Shown here piece after piece: positions 1 to 8,720 of a DNA stretch of 64,000 nucleotides (position 1 is the stretch's first letter; the number at the start of each line of letters is the position of its first letter). Both the position numbers and the translations under genes were made by a program. Source of the stretch: UBA288 sp964501565 (GTDB lineage Archaea; Halobacteriota; Methanomicrobia; Methanomicrobiales; Methanospirillaceae). The notes below the pieces were generated by a model. That model saw nothing but the letters and a program-made list of their open reading frames with translations, did not search any database and was not told where the DNA came from. The DNA lies in assembly GCA_964501565.1 (NCBI GenBank), contig CAZCUJ010000013.1, forward strand, positions 3,227 to 67,226. The letters run 5' to 3'.

Positions 1-8
1 AAAGTAGG

Positions 9-1763
9 TCATTCGACCACCAGGAGAACATCCCCCGCCTGGACCACGTCACCGGAATCGACGAAGATCTCGGCAACGATTCCGTCGCGAGGGCTGTGAA
101 TGGGGTTTTCCATCTTCATCGCCTCGAGGACGACGAGGGTGTCACCTTTCGCCACCCGGGTGCCGCGGCTCGCCCGCACCTCCAGGACCATCCCCTGCAT
201 GTTCGCCTTGATGCCGTTCGGAATGTCGCCATGCGGCGGGCGGTCGGCCGCCTGCTCGACACTCGTGGCCACCGCCGCCCCCTCGACCGAGAGGATCCGC
301 ACCGAGAAGATCTCGCCGTCGACCTCGACCTCCATCATCGACGGCATCTCGGCAGCCTGTCGGGCCGCGACGGCCTCCGGCCGGGCCGTCGGGATCTGTT
401 CAGGGGTCCGCTCCCCCTTCAGGAACGACGGGGCGATCGCCGGGTAGAGGATGTACGTGAGCACGTCCTCCTCTGTACGCACGAGCCCCTGCGCTTCCGC
501 CTCCGCCCGGGTCCGGTCGTAGACAGGCTCGAGCAGGTCCGCGGGACGGCACTCGATGACGGTCTCGCCCTCCGTGAGGATCCTGGCACGAACCGACTCT
601 GAGACGGGTGCCGGTGAGTGGCCGTAGAGCCCGCGGACGTAGTCCTTCACCTCGGTCGTGAGGTTCCGGTACCGTTCGCCGAGAAGCACGTTCAGGACCG
701 CCTGCGTTCCCACGATCTGGGATGTCGGGGTGACGAGCGGCGGGTAGCCGAGATCCGCCCGGACGCGCGGAACCTCGGCGAAGACCTCGTCGAGCCGATC
801 GAGCGCGTCCTGTTCCTTGAGCTGACTGACGAGGTTCGAGATCATCCCGCCCGGCAGCTGATAGATCAGCACGTCCGAGTCCACCCGTTCCGAGATCGGG
901 TCGACGAGGGCGCCGTATCGGTTGCGTAGCTCGAGACAGGCGTTGCGCGCCCTGCGGAGGACATGCAGGTCGATCCCGGTATCGCGGGCGGTCCCGGTGA
1001 GGGAAGCGACCACGGACTCGGTCGGGGGCTGCGATGTACCGAGCGCGAACGGTGACATGGCCGTATCCAGGATGTCCACGCCGGCGTCGATCGCGGCCTG
1101 GTAGGACATGGACGCGATCCCCGAGGTCGAGTGGGAGTGGAGGCAGACGGGGAGCCCGGTGGCGTCTTTGATCCCGGTGACCAGCTCACGCGCCGTCTCC
1201 GGCATGATCAGCCCGGCCATGTCCTTGATACAGATGGAGTCGGCCCCCAGGGCCGCGAGCTCGCGGGCCATCCCCACGAACCCCTCGACCGAGTGGGCGG
1301 GGGAGATGGTGTACGAGATCGCACCCTGGAGGTGCCCGCCGACGTCCTTGACGGCCGCCATCGAACGCTCCATGTTCCTGACGTCGTTGAGCGCGTCGAA
1401 GACCCGGAAGATCTCAACCCCGTTCTTGCTGGCGGTCAAGACGAACCGGTCGACCACGTCGTCGGAATAGTGGCGGTACCCGACCAGGTTCTGGCCGCGG
1501 AGGAGCATCTGGATGCGGGTGTTCGGAAGGCTCTCCTTCAAGCGGCGGAGTCGCTCCCAGGGGTCCTCGGCGAGATACCGGATGCAGGAGTCGAAGGTCG
1601 CGCCCCCCCACGCCTCGACCGACCAGAAGCCTGCCTGGTCGAGCAGGCGGGCAAGAGGGAGCATGTCCTCCGTCCGGAGTCGAGTGGCAACGAGCGACTG
1701 ATGGGCGTCCCGCAGGGTAGTATCGGTGATAAATAGCGGTTTATTCGGAATCGCAGCACTCAT
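9..1763 (-). CDS. pycB: Pyruvate carboxylase subunit B (biotin-carrying)
   Basis: Carboxyltransferase plus biotin-carrier subunit that makes oxaloacetate from pyruvate using carboxybiotin, an anaplerotic step of methanogen carbon assimilation in the cytoplasm. The 584-residue product opens with the HMGL-type barrel motif DTTLRDAHQS and ends with a biotinyl domain whose motif EAMKMENP places the biotinylated lysine at about residue 550. Length and order match the PycB/oxaloacetate decarboxylase alpha family. The carboxylase subunit PycA is not seen in this window. It lies directly downstream of the biotin transporter genes and near birA, which would supply and attach its cofactor. The start is preceded by GAGGTG. 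Oxaloacetate decarboxylase alpha is the alternative name, but the biotin gene context in a methanogen favours PycB. Confidence 0.93.
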   Translation of the reverse strand: MSAAIPNKPLFITDTTLRDAHQSLVATRLRTEDMLPLARLLDQAGFWSVEAWGGATFDSCIRYLAEDPWERLRRLKESLPNTRIQMLLRGQNLVGYRHYSDDVVDRFVLTASKNGVEIFRVFDALNDVRNMERSMAAVKDVGGHLQGAISYTISPAHSVEGFVGMARELAALGADSICIKDMAGLIMPETARELVTGIKDATGLPVCLHSHSTSGIASMSYQAAIDAGVDILDTAMSPFALGTSQPPTESVVASLTGTARDTGIDLHVLRRARNACLELRNRYGALVDPISERVDSDVLIYQLPGGMISNLVSQLKEQDALDRLDEVFAEVPRVRADLGYPPLVTPTSQIVGTQAVLNVLLGERYRNLTTEVKDYVRGLYGHSPAPVSESVRARILTEGETVIECRPADLLEPVYDRTRAEAEAQGLVRTEEDVLTYILYPAIAPSFLKGERTPEQIPTARPEAVAARQAAEMPSMMEVEVDGEIFSVRILSVEGAAVATSVEQAADRPPHGDIPNGIKANMQGMVLEVRASRGTRVAKGDTLVVLEAMKMENPIHSPRDGIVAEIFVDSGDVVQAGDVLLVVE

Positions 1764-1809
1764 TGCGCACCTCGGCGGCTGATACCGTGATAAAAGCCGG
1801 AAGAGCTGT

Positions 1810-2466
1810 TCACGGTGTAAGTATAAAAAATTCGCGCGGTCCGAGGGCTGCTACGACGAGAACGAAGACCGCCAGCACCGCGCCCATGAGATCTCTTCTC
1901 GAGGTGATGAACTGCGGGTGGTGCACCCCGCCACCGGAGTATCCACGGAGCGCGAGGAGTCCGGCCAGGTCCCGACTCCGGCGGAGCTGGGAGTCGAGCA
2001 GGGCCGCGCCGGTCGCGAACCACCGCTTCAGGAGCGGCAGCCGTTTCTGCTCGACCGCGAGCCGGATCTGCGCGAGGTCATCGCGCGCTGCCTCCAGGGA
2101 CTCCAGGCTCAGCTCGGCCGCGAGGCCGATCTCGAAACCGGCACCCTGCAGGCCGACGCGACCGCCCAGCCATGCCCCGATGTCGAAGAGGTCGCCATCG
2201 CGGCGGGAGGCGTAGGCGTGGGCCGCAATGAGCATCACGGCCGAGATCCGCATGAGGTAGCTGATGCCGTCGCCCCCGGCGAGAGCCGTCGCCGCTGCCG
2301 CGAGCAGAACCATGACCCCGAGGTAAGCGACAGCCCGGCTCGATGGGAGCCGTCGGTCAGAGCACGCGAGCCACCAGAGCGCCGCCCCGACGGCACCGGT
2401 CACCGACAGGAATGCGGCACCCGAGAGGACGGCGACCGACAAGAGGGAGTACCGGGGATCGGTCAT
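1810..2466 (-). CDS. ECF transporter transmembrane component (EcfT/BioN-like)
   Basis: 218-residue membrane protein with several hydrophobic segments at both ends and a central charged cytoplasmic stretch. The late motif LALRGYSGGG resembles the Ala-Arg-Gly coupling motif through which EcfT proteins contact the ATPases. It is the last member of an ATGA-overlapped series bioY, ATPase, ATPase, ecfT, so it most likely couples ATP hydrolysis to the biotin-binding S component BioY. The start codon overlaps the stop of the upstream ATPase gene (ATGA). The call rests on context plus the hydrophobic profile; sequence similarity to well-studied EcfT proteins looks modest. Confidence 0.75.
   Translation of the reverse strand: MTDPRYSLLSVAVLSGAAFLSVTGAVGAALWWLACSDRRLPSSRAVAYLGVMVLLAAAATALAGGDGISYLMRISAVMLIAAHAYASRRDGDLFDIGAWLGGRVGLQGAGFEIGLAAELSLESLEAARDDLAQIRLAVEQKRLPLLKRWFATGAALLDSQLRRSRDLAGLLALRGYSGGGVHHPQFITSRRDLMGAVLAVFVLVVAALGPREFFILTP
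1818..1834 (-). promoter_or_regulatory. Probable TATA box for pycB
   Basis: On the minus strand the segment reads TTTTTTATACTTAC, a good archaeal TATA element about 60 nt before the pycB start and inside the last codons of the upstream ecfT gene. It suggests that pycB has its own promoter in addition to possible read-through from the bioY operon. No BirA-type operator arms are visible here. Confidence 0.45.
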
Positions 2467-3035
2467 GCATCCTCGCGTTCGACCCGTCCATCACGGATCC
2501 GCCACCGGAGTCCGGTCGACGGCAGGTAACGGTCGGTGTGGGTTGTTGCGATCGTGATTCCAGGACGGTTGGCGAGAGCCCGGGCGAGCCCGATCCGCCC
2601 CGGGACGTCGAGCGGCGCGAACGGCTCGTCGAGAACGAGAAGGTCGGCATCGGTGGCGAGGGCGCATCCAATCACGAGCCGCTGCTGTTCGCCCCGCGAG
2701 AGGTGGAACGGATCGATCGTATCCCGTCCCGCAAGGCCGATCCGCGGGAGCAGCTGGCCCGGTTCGAGCCCCCACGACTCGACCTCGGCCGTGACCGTCT
2801 CTCCCGTCAGGTGGTGCCCGGGGGACTGGCCGATCCAGAGGTGCCGACTGATACCCTCGAGCCGAACGGTTCCTGACGAAGGCTGTAGCCCCCCCGCGAG
2901 AGCGAGCGCAAGCGTGGATTTTCCGGACCCGATACGGCCGACGACGACGTGGAGGCCCGGGCCGAAGGTGCAGTCTGCCGTGAGTCGAAACCCGCCGCGC
3001 TCGATCACTACCCTCTCGAGGCCCACGGCACTCAT
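2463..3035 (-). CDS. ECF transporter ATP-binding protein (second ATPase)
   Basis: ABC-type ATPase of about 190 residues with Walker A GRIGSGKST, the signature LSRGEQQRL and Walker B ending LLVLDEPFAPLD. It is one of two different ATPases that would form the motor of the biotin ECF transporter with EcfT and BioY. The chosen start (3035) gives an ATGA overlap with the stop of the upstream ATPase gene, as at every other junction of this operon. An upstream in-frame ATG at 3050 would add five residues. Confidence 0.85.
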   Translation of the reverse strand: MSAVGLERVVIERGGFRLTADCTFGPGLHVVVGRIGSGKSTLALALAGGLQPSSGTVRLEGISRHLWIGQSPGHHLTGETVTAEVESWGLEPGQLLPRIGLAGRDTIDPFHLSRGEQQRLVIGCALATDADLLVLDEPFAPLDVPGRIGLARALANRPGITIATTHTDRYLPSTGLRWRIRDGRVEREDA

Positions 3036-3676
3036 CCCGTTCGCTCCCATGTCTCGAAATACGAGAGTGCTCCTGGCCCGGTGGCGACAACGCGTCCTTC
3101 CGCGATGGCGATGGCGTGGTCCGCCTGCCTCGCGAGGTCGGGATCGTGCGTGGACCAGATGCTGTAGCGTGCGCTCGACCCGCGAACGGCTGGCAGGAGA
3201 TCGGCGAGGCTCTGACGGTCGAGGGCGGCGTCGAACTCGTCGAGGGCGAGGATAACCGGCTGGCTGGCGAGCGAGGCCGCGAGGGAGATAACAAATCGCT
3301 CACCCCCCGAGAGAGAACGGGTTGCTCGGCCCAGCAGCCCCCTGGCACCGACGGCGTCCGCCGCGGTTGCGACGCGGTGGTCGACCTCCTGGGGACTGAG
3401 CCCCGCGAAACGCCCGGAGGAGGCCAGTTCGTCGGCCACCCTCGAGAAGAGCATGGGTGGCCCGGGATGGGCCGGGACGAGAGCCGCGTCGACCTGGCGG
3501 GGGGGACAGCCATCCACGTTCACGGTCCCGTGCTCGGGAAGGATCAAACCGCAGCAGAGCTCGAGAAGGGTGGTCTTTCCCGATCCGTTCGTACCGATAA
3601 CGGCGGTTCGGCCAGGAGGGATAGCGAGGGACTCGATCACGAGGTTCCTCGCTTCGATGCCGCCGAGCACTATCAT
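3032..3676 (-). CDS. ECF transporter ATP-binding protein (first ATPase, BioM-like)
   Basis: 214-residue ABC ATPase with Walker A GTNGSGKTT, signature SLSGGERF, Walker B VILALDEFDAALD and a switch histidine in WSTHDPDL. The Walker B has Phe-Asp (DEFD) where most relatives have DEP. The start at 3676 overlaps the bioY stop (ATGA), so translation is probably coupled to bioY. Paired with the next ATPase it would energise biotin uptake by BioY and EcfT. Confidence 0.85.
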   Translation of the reverse strand: MIVLGGIEARNLVIESLAIPPGRTAVIGTNGSGKTTLLELCCGLILPEHGTVNVDGCPPRQVDAALVPAHPGPPMLFSRVADELASSGRFAGLSPQEVDHRVATAADAVGARGLLGRATRSLSGGERFVISLAASLASQPVILALDEFDAALDRQSLADLLPAVRGSSARYSIWSTHDPDLARQADHAIAIAEGRVVATGPGALSYFETWERTG

Positions 3677-4188
3677 GAGGATTCGAGCCGGGCGCCGAGG
3701 TGGTACGCGGCGAAAGTCTTGAGGATGTCGCCCGGAATGAACGGGAGCACGCCGACTGCGACAGCGGCCGAAATTGTCATGCCGCTCGAGAGAGCGAGCC
3801 ACCCCGCGCCGCACGCGTATATCACCAGGCCCGCAAGGACGAGGCCCACCGAGCGGACGACCTGTTCTCGTCGTTCGTAGGCCAGCCCGGCGATAAATCC
3901 TGCTGGGACGAACCCGGCGATGAATCCGCCCGTCGGACCAAGGAGGACGCCTGCACCGGCCAGTCCATTGTGAAAGACGGGGAGCCCGAGGGCGCCGAGG
4001 GCCAGGTACCCGAGCGGTGGGAGGAAACCCCAGCGGCGGAGCAGGATCCCCGAGAGCAGGACGAAGAGGGTCTGGAGCGTGAGCGGGACGGGCACGAACG
4101 GAATGGAGATCCACGCTCCTGCCGCGATCAGAGCCGCCAGCGTGGCAGTCATGGCTGCCCGTTCAGCTCGCGCTACATCCCCGAACAT
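3673..4188 (-). CDS. bioY: Biotin ECF transporter S component BioY
   Basis: 171-residue integral membrane protein that binds biotin and delivers it through the ECF module encoded just downstream. Family features are clear: the opening helix region ISIPFVPVPLTLQTLFVLL, the GALGLPVF loop and the GPTGGFIAGF motif. It is first in an ATGA-coupled operon of bioY, two ATPases and ecfT. A palindrome matching the BirA box overlaps its promoter and reaches the start codon, so biotin-dependent repression by the adjacent BirA is expected. Confidence 0.95.
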   Translation of the reverse strand: MFGDVARAERAAMTATLAALIAAGAWISIPFVPVPLTLQTLFVLLSGILLRRWGFLPPLGYLALGALGLPVFHNGLAGAGVLLGPTGGFIAGFVPAGFIAGLAYERREQVVRSVGLVLAGLVIYACGAGWLALSSGMTISAAVAVGVLPFIPGDILKTFAAYHLGARLESS

Positions 4189-4219
4189 CGTAAACCAATT
4201 ACTGAATATTGGTTGACGG
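4188..4219 (-). promoter_or_regulatory. BirA operator overlapping the bioY promoter
   Basis: On the plus strand there is AACCAAT, an 8-nt spacer and ATTGGTT, a perfect 7-bp inverted repeat (4193-4214). It fits the known BirA box TTGTAAACC-N14/15-GGTTTACAA: the left arm TCGTAAACC matches 8 of 9, the spacer is exactly 14, and the right arm GGTTGACGG matches 6 of 9. Read on the bioY strand the centre contains CCAATATTC, a plausible TATA region about 20-25 nt before the start, so bound BirA would block promoter access. The adjacent birA gene encodes the needed HTH domain. Confidence 0.8.
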
Positions 4220-4259
4220 ACAAGATGAAACCATCCACCGCTGCCCGCGAAGAGAATAG

Positions 4260-4266
4260 AAAAAAA
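4260..4266 (-). terminator. T-tract terminator after birA
   Basis: Seven T residues on the minus strand start two bases after the birA stop codon. Oligo-T tracts are the usual archaeal termination signal, and this one separates birA from the bioY promoter. Confidence 0.5.
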
Positions 4267-4267
4267 G

Positions 4268-5248
4268 TCAGGATTGGAAGAGGTCGCCGGCTATCACGCG
4301 CTCGACACGCCCGTTCTCTTTTCGGACCAGGAGAGCACCGTACTCGTCGATGTCGATGGCCTCACCGTCGAACGACTTGGTCAGGGTTTTGACGCGAACA
4401 TGCTGGTCGAGCGTGCACGAGAGCGACCGCCACTCTCGGAGGATGGTATCGTATTCGTGTGCCTCGAGCAGTTCGTAGTGCCGCTCGAAGTCGAGAAGGA
4501 GCCGGGCGAGCAGGTGTGCGCGATCGACCTCCTGGTCGAGCTCGGCCTGGAGCGTCGTGACGCCCCGCTGCAACTCGGGCGAGAGGAGCGATGGTTCGAA
4601 GTTTGCGTCGATCCCGATCCCGAGCAGGCAGTAGTGGATCGCGTCGGCCTCGGCATCGAGCTCGAGGAGGAGGCCCGCGACCTTCTTGTCGCCGATCACG
4701 ATGTCGTTCGGCCATTTGATCATCGCGCCGAGCCCGATCTCTCGCCGGATAGACCGGGCCACGGCGACCGCGCCGACCATGGTGATCATGAAGACGTGAT
4801 CGATCGGGATCGTCGGGCGGAGGATGATCGTGATCCAGATGCCACCCTCGGGTGAGACCCAGGCCCGCCCGAGCCTGCCGACTCCCCCCGTCTGCTCCTC
4901 GGCGATCACGACCGTACCGTGGAGCTCGGCAGGATCGCCTCCCTCCGCGAGCCAGCGGGCCATGTCGTTGGTGGACGGTGTCGTGGAATGATAATCGATG
5001 TGCCGACCGATAACCCGGGTCTTGAGATGCTTCTCCACCTCGTACGGGAGAAGGCGCCGGCTCCTGCTGACGAGCCGGTAGCCCTCCTTCTGAGACGCGT
5101 CGATCTCGTACCCCTGCTCGCGCAGCTCCCGCACCTGCTTCCAGACGGCGGCCCTCGTCACGCCAAGTTCCTGGGCGAGGGCCTCGCCGGAGATCGGGCC
5201 GTTCGCGTCCTCGAGGAGCTGGATCGTTCGGTGGAGTGACTCCTTCAT
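4268..5248 (-). CDS. birA: Bifunctional biotin repressor / biotin-protein ligase
   Basis: 326-residue enzyme that activates biotin with ATP and attaches it to PycB, and probably represses bioY. Residues 1-75 form a winged helix-turn-helix (ANGPISGEALAQELGVTRAA). The catalytic part carries the biotinyl-AMP loop GGVGRLGRAWVSPEGGIW and the KWPNDI motif, followed by the small C-terminal domain. The DNA-binding domain distinguishes it from ligase-only archaeal BPLs and agrees with the BirA box at bioY. Its start overlaps the stop of a small upstream ORF (ATGA). Confidence 0.95.
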   Translation of the reverse strand: MKESLHRTIQLLEDANGPISGEALAQELGVTRAAVWKQVRELREQGYEIDASQKEGYRLVSRSRRLLPYEVEKHLKTRVIGRHIDYHSTTPSTNDMARWLAEGGDPAELHGTVVIAEEQTGGVGRLGRAWVSPEGGIWITIILRPTIPIDHVFMITMVGAVAVARSIRREIGLGAMIKWPNDIVIGDKKVAGLLLELDAEADAIHYCLLGIGIDANFEPSLLSPELQRGVTTLQAELDQEVDRAHLLARLLLDFERHYELLEAHEYDTILREWRSLSCTLDQHVRVKTLTKSFDGEAIDIDEYGALLVRKENGRVERVIAGDLFQS

Positions 5249-5415
5249 GCGTTCACGCCCCTGGTGATGCAGGCAACAGGGCTACGATATCCTCCGCCGG
5301 GCGCGGGCGGTGCGTCCGGGCGGGTCATCGCGGGCTTATGAACGAGGAGCTCGTGGAGCGCCATCATGTCCGATTTGAGCGCGCGGGTATCGGCCGCGGC
5401 GGAGATCTCGTACAT
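5245..5415 (-). CDS. Small hypothetical protein, coupled to birA
   Basis: A 56-codon ORF whose stop overlaps the birA start (ATGA). It begins MYEISAAADTRALKSDMM; GAGGTGA lies about ten bases before this ATG. The first half could form a helix and the second half is Pro/Gly-rich. I recognise no family. It may be a leader peptide that couples birA translation to the promoter. An earlier in-frame ATG at 5436 is possible. Confidence 0.4.
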   Translation of the reverse strand: MYEISAAADTRALKSDMMALHELLVHKPAMTRPDAPPAPGGGYRSPVACITRGVNA

Positions 5416-5432
5416 CCCCAAGGTCTCACCTC

Positions 5433-6596
5433 TCATCGATCTCGTTGATCGGACCGGTTTATAATAGGTATTTCCCCCCGTCGCCATTCTCTGGCCAAGT
5501 CGGTCAAAGCATCACGCGAAAACTCGACGGTGCCGCTCCACCAGCCCGGAGCGGGTCCTTCTTCTGTCGCTTCCCCTGTCATGGTGGGAGGGGAGGCAGT
5601 CGTCGTAGCTGGTGCAAGGGACGGCGTGGCCGGACCGGGGATGTCCGGGACGGTGGGGGACAGGGTCGACGCGGCGGGAGTGGTGGTGTTGGGCGCTTCG
5701 CTCGGGGTGTGAGTTACGGTCGTGGTAAGAGCTGGCGCGGGATCCGTGGTGCGCGTCGGCGATGGAGGTGAGGTTGTTCGAGACGTGGTCGCAGGTGGCG
5801 TCCCCCACGGGGTGCCGCGCGGGGACGGCGTCACCGTGCCCGTCGCCGTGGTTATCGCCCTCGCTGGGGCGGGCGCCTTCGTCGTGACTACCTTCGGCTC
5901 CGTGGTCCTGGGCGGCGGCTCCGGTGCGGCTGTCGAGGAGAGAGACGCGGGCGTGGAGATCGGGTATGGCGTTGCTGGGCCGGCCCCCGCCCCGCGCGTC
6001 GCCTCGATCGCCACCGGGCTGTCTGGAGTCCGCTCCGGGCCGATCGGGGGAGTGGTCGCATCTGTCCGGGTAGCAGCGCCGTCGCCTCCCGGGGACGGGG
6101 GCGTGGCCGGGATGCTCACGGTATCCCGCGGTATCGGGGCCCACGATCCCAGTGTCGGGCCAGTCGACGGCACTGTCATCCTCGTGGTCGCGGGGGTAGG
6201 GACGGGTGGAGGGACGGTCGGGCTTGTCTCCCCCGTCGCCAGCGGAACCGGCGTGACCTCGACCAGCCCCGGGATGAACCGGTGACCGGGGGCGACGTAG
6301 TCGGGCGCGTAGGACCCGACGGGTATCGGGCCCGGGTTGCTCGAGTACGGGCTCAGCGTGGAGGCGGATCCGGGTCCGGGTGTCGCGGCACCGATCGTCG
6401 TTCCCGGTGTCTTCGGGGGCCCTTTTGGAGGTGCAGCAGTGATATCCGTGACCGTGGCGGACGGATCGGTGATGACCTCGATCGTCGTGGTGGGGCCCAG
6501 GAGACCTGCGAGATCCAGAGCAAGGAGAGACCCGCTCGAGATGGCGATCACGGCGATCACGCCTCCGACGAGGAGCATCTTCGAGAGCGGTTTCAT
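5433..6596 (-). CDS. Pro/Thr/Ser-rich secreted or membrane-anchored protein
   Basis: 387-residue protein with an N-terminal hydrophobic segment at about residues 8-33 (MLLVGGVIAVIAISSGSLL) followed by about 300 residues made almost entirely of Pro, Thr, Ser, Ala and Gly. A short ordered C-terminus follows (WWSGTVEFSRDALTDLAREW). The composition suggests an extracytoplasmic stalk, perhaps heavily O-glycosylated. There is no PGF-CTERM-like tail for the archaeosortase found at 28930. Nothing specific about function can be stated. Confidence 0.7.
   Translation of the reverse strand: MKPLSKMLLVGGVIAVIAISSGSLLALDLAGLLGPTTTIEVITDPSATVTDITAAPPKGPPKTPGTTIGAATPGPGSASTLSPYSSNPGPIPVGSYAPDYVAPGHRFIPGLVEVTPVPLATGETSPTVPPPVPTPATTRMTVPSTGPTLGSWAPIPRDTVSIPATPPSPGGDGAATRTDATTPPIGPERTPDSPVAIEATRGAGAGPATPYPISTPASLSSTAAPEPPPRTTEPKVVTTKAPAPARAITTATGTVTPSPRGTPWGTPPATTSRTTSPPSPTRTTDPAPALTTTVTHTPSEAPNTTTPAASTLSPTVPDIPGPATPSLAPATTTASPPTMTGEATEEGPAPGWWSGTVEFSRDALTDLAREWRRGEIPIINRSDQRDR
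5454..5467 (-). promoter_or_regulatory. TATA box for the birA transcript
   Basis: The minus strand reads TATTATAAACCGG, a strong TATA element about 45 nt before the small ORF that precedes birA. It lies inside the 3' end of the upstream Pro/Thr-rich gene. TTATAAACC also resembles one arm of a BirA box, but no second arm at the right spacing is present. Confidence 0.5.
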
Positions 6597-6703
6597 GATG
6601 GGGGCTGGGGGGGCCGCCGCTATTTACCGCTATCGGTCCTTTCACCGCTGCCATCATCACGGCGGGGCTGCCCACCCCTCCATGCGATGTACCGACCACC
6701 TGT

Positions 6704-7273
6704 TCAGAACGCGACCTCGGGCCGCCCGGCCCCGACGGCAGCAAGGAAGGATCGAGCGGGGTACTCGTGGACAGTCGTGGCGATGGCGATGCCGTCACCG
6801 ATTCGGCGGGCGACGGCGACAGGCCGCTCACCGGCAATCGCGATAACCTCAGCGTCGGCCTCTTCGAACCAGCCGTCGCACTCGAGAGCGGTGGTGTCGT
6901 ACCCACCGAATAGTGCCTCGAAGAGGCAGGGGTCGACCGGCGCTACGTGGCAGGGGCCGTACTGGTGACGGTACAGAAGCCGGAACGGCAGCCAGTCGTA
7001 GGCATCCGGTCGCTCTATCGCGGCTCCGAAGACCACGAGCGCGCCGCCGCGCTCGATGTATCGGTGCACCCGGTCCGCCGAAGCCCGGAGCGCGAAGAGG
7101 GTCCGTGAATACGAAGGGTTCGCGAAGCCCGTTGGGACTATCAGGACCGAGAACGAACCGCGGAAGAACGGGGCGGCGCAGAGCTGCGGGGTCACCAGGT
7201 CACAGCGAGCCCCGCAATCCTCGACGTACCGCTGAAAGGTCAGCGGCGCGTCCCACAGGAGGGCCGTTCGCAT
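6704..7273 (-). CDS. Conserved hypothetical protein, GATase-like fold suspected
   Basis: 189-residue soluble protein starting MRTALLWDAPLTFQRYVED. The segments VLIVPTGFANPSYS and YIERGGALVVFGAA resemble the alternating strand/helix pattern of class I glutamine-amidotransferase-like proteins, but no catalytic Cys-His pair is obvious. The start is four bases after the rtcB stop, with GGGGTGA as ribosome binding site, so it belongs to the archease-rtcB operon. The role is unknown; an RNA-repair link is only suggested by position. Confidence 0.65.
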   Translation of the reverse strand: MRTALLWDAPLTFQRYVEDCGARCDLVTPQLCAAPFFRGSFSVLIVPTGFANPSYSRTLFALRASADRVHRYIERGGALVVFGAAIERPDAYDWLPFRLLYRHQYGPCHVAPVDPCLFEALFGGYDTTALECDGWFEEADAEVIAIAGERPVAVARRIGDGIAIATTVHEYPARSFLAAVGAGRPEVAF

Positions 7274-7277
7274 CTGC

Positions 7278-8720
7278 TCACCCCTTGATGACACCGATGG
7301 GGCGGAGTCGGGCCACGAGCCGGCCGAGCCCGGCCTCGTGGACAACCCGGACGACCTCGTCGCTCGGCTTGTACACAGAGGGCGCCTCCTCGGCGATCGC
7401 AGCGTCGTTCGGTGCTCGGACGATGATCCCCTCTCGACGCAGTGCCTCGCGGACGTCCCGTCCGGCAAGCGATTTCTTCGCGCCGGACCTGCTCAGAACG
7501 CGCCCTGCCCCATGGCAGGTCGAGCCGAAAGTGCGACGCATCGCCTCGTCCGTGCCGCGGAGCAGGAACGACGGCGTGCCCATCGAGCCCGGGATGATCA
7601 CGGGCTGCCCGATCTCCTCGAGCCCTTGTGGAAGCCCTGCTGCCCCCGGACCGAACGCCCGTGTTGCGCCCTTCCTGTGGACGCAGAGGGGAGTCATGGT
7701 GCCCGCGACTTCGTGCTCCTCGAACTTCGCGATATTGTGCGCGACATCGTAGACGAGCGGGGTATCGGAGTCCGAGAGCCCGTACCGTCGTTCCAGTATT
7801 CCCCTGACCTCGTGCGTTATCGCCTGGCGATTGGCCCATGCGAAATTGGCTGCCGCCGCCATGGCACCGATATAGGCCTGTCCCTCGGGACTCGCGATCG
7901 GGGCGCAGGCAAGCTGACGGTCGGGGAGGGTGAACCCATAGCGCCTCGTGGCCGCTTCGAGAGTCTTGATATAGTCGGTGCAGACCTGGTGTCCGAGACC
8001 CCGCGAGCCGCAGTGGATCATCACCCCGACCGTTCCTTCCCGGATTCCGAACGCTTCGGCGGCGGTAGGGTCCTGGATCTCGTCAACAACCTGGAGCTCG
8101 AGGAAGTGATTGCCAGCCCCGAGCGTCCCCGACTGCGACAGGCCCCGCGCGAGGGCCTTCTCCGAGACCATGCAGGGGTCAGACTCCTCCATCCGGCCGC
8201 GAGCCTCGCACCGATCGAGGTCCCGCTCGACCCCAAGCCCCTCGCGGACTGCGTGGGCAGCGCCGTCTTCGAGCATGGCCCGGAGGTCCGCCTTTCCGAG
8301 CCGCCGCCTCGACCGCGCCCCGACACCTGTCGGAACTGCGCTATAGAGTTCCTCGATGAACCCGGCTTTGTCCCCGAGGTCAGCCTCGCGGAGCGGCGTG
8401 GACACCAGGCGCACGCCGCAGTTGATGTCGAACCCAACCCCGCCGGGCGAGACGACCCCCTCGGTCAGGTCGAACGCACCCACGCCGCCGATCGGAAACC
8501 CGTATCCCCAGTGGATGTCCGGCATCGCGAGCGAGCAGCAGACGATGCCGGGCAGGGTGGCCACGTTTGCCAGCTGCCGGAGCGCGCCCTCTTCCAGGGT
8601 CCCCGCGAGTGCCTCGGAGAGGTAGAATCGACCGGGCACGCGCATACCCGGCACGTATCCGACGGGAAGTTGCCATTCGAGCGGCCCGGTCCTGGTCACG
8701 CCCCGTATCATGTCAGACAT
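7278..8720 (-). CDS. rtcB: tRNA-splicing ligase RtcB
   Basis: GTP- and Mn2+-dependent RNA ligase joining 2',3'-cyclic phosphate and 5'-OH ends, used in archaeal tRNA splicing. The 480-residue protein shows the metal-binding DINCGVRLV, HCGSRGLGHQV, and STCHGAGR with the histidine (about residue 403) that becomes guanylylated. Its length matches intein-free family members, and no intein is present. The archease gene is immediately upstream and overlaps by 8 nt, matching the known functional pairing. Confidence 0.97.
   Translation of the reverse strand: MSDMIRGVTRTGPLEWQLPVGYVPGMRVPGRFYLSEALAGTLEEGALRQLANVATLPGIVCCSLAMPDIHWGYGFPIGGVGAFDLTEGVVSPGGVGFDINCGVRLVSTPLREADLGDKAGFIEELYSAVPTGVGARSRRRLGKADLRAMLEDGAAHAVREGLGVERDLDRCEARGRMEESDPCMVSEKALARGLSQSGTLGAGNHFLELQVVDEIQDPTAAEAFGIREGTVGVMIHCGSRGLGHQVCTDYIKTLEAATRRYGFTLPDRQLACAPIASPEGQAYIGAMAAAANFAWANRQAITHEVRGILERRYGLSDSDTPLVYDVAHNIAKFEEHEVAGTMTPLCVHRKGATRAFGPGAAGLPQGLEEIGQPVIIPGSMGTPSFLLRGTDEAMRRTFGSTCHGAGRVLSRSGAKKSLAGRDVREALRREGIIVRAPNDAAIAEEAPSVYKPSDEVVRVVHEAGLGRLVARLRPIGVIKG

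Noticed and set aside
96..1736. Several long plus-strand ORFs opposite pycB
   Set aside because: They are Arg/Asp-rich mirror frames of a clear gene in GC-rich DNA and carry no motifs.
5454..5467. Second BirA site upstream of birA (TTATAAACC)
   Set aside because: Only one arm is present; no GGTTTACAA-like arm at 14-15 nt. Better explained as a TATA box.
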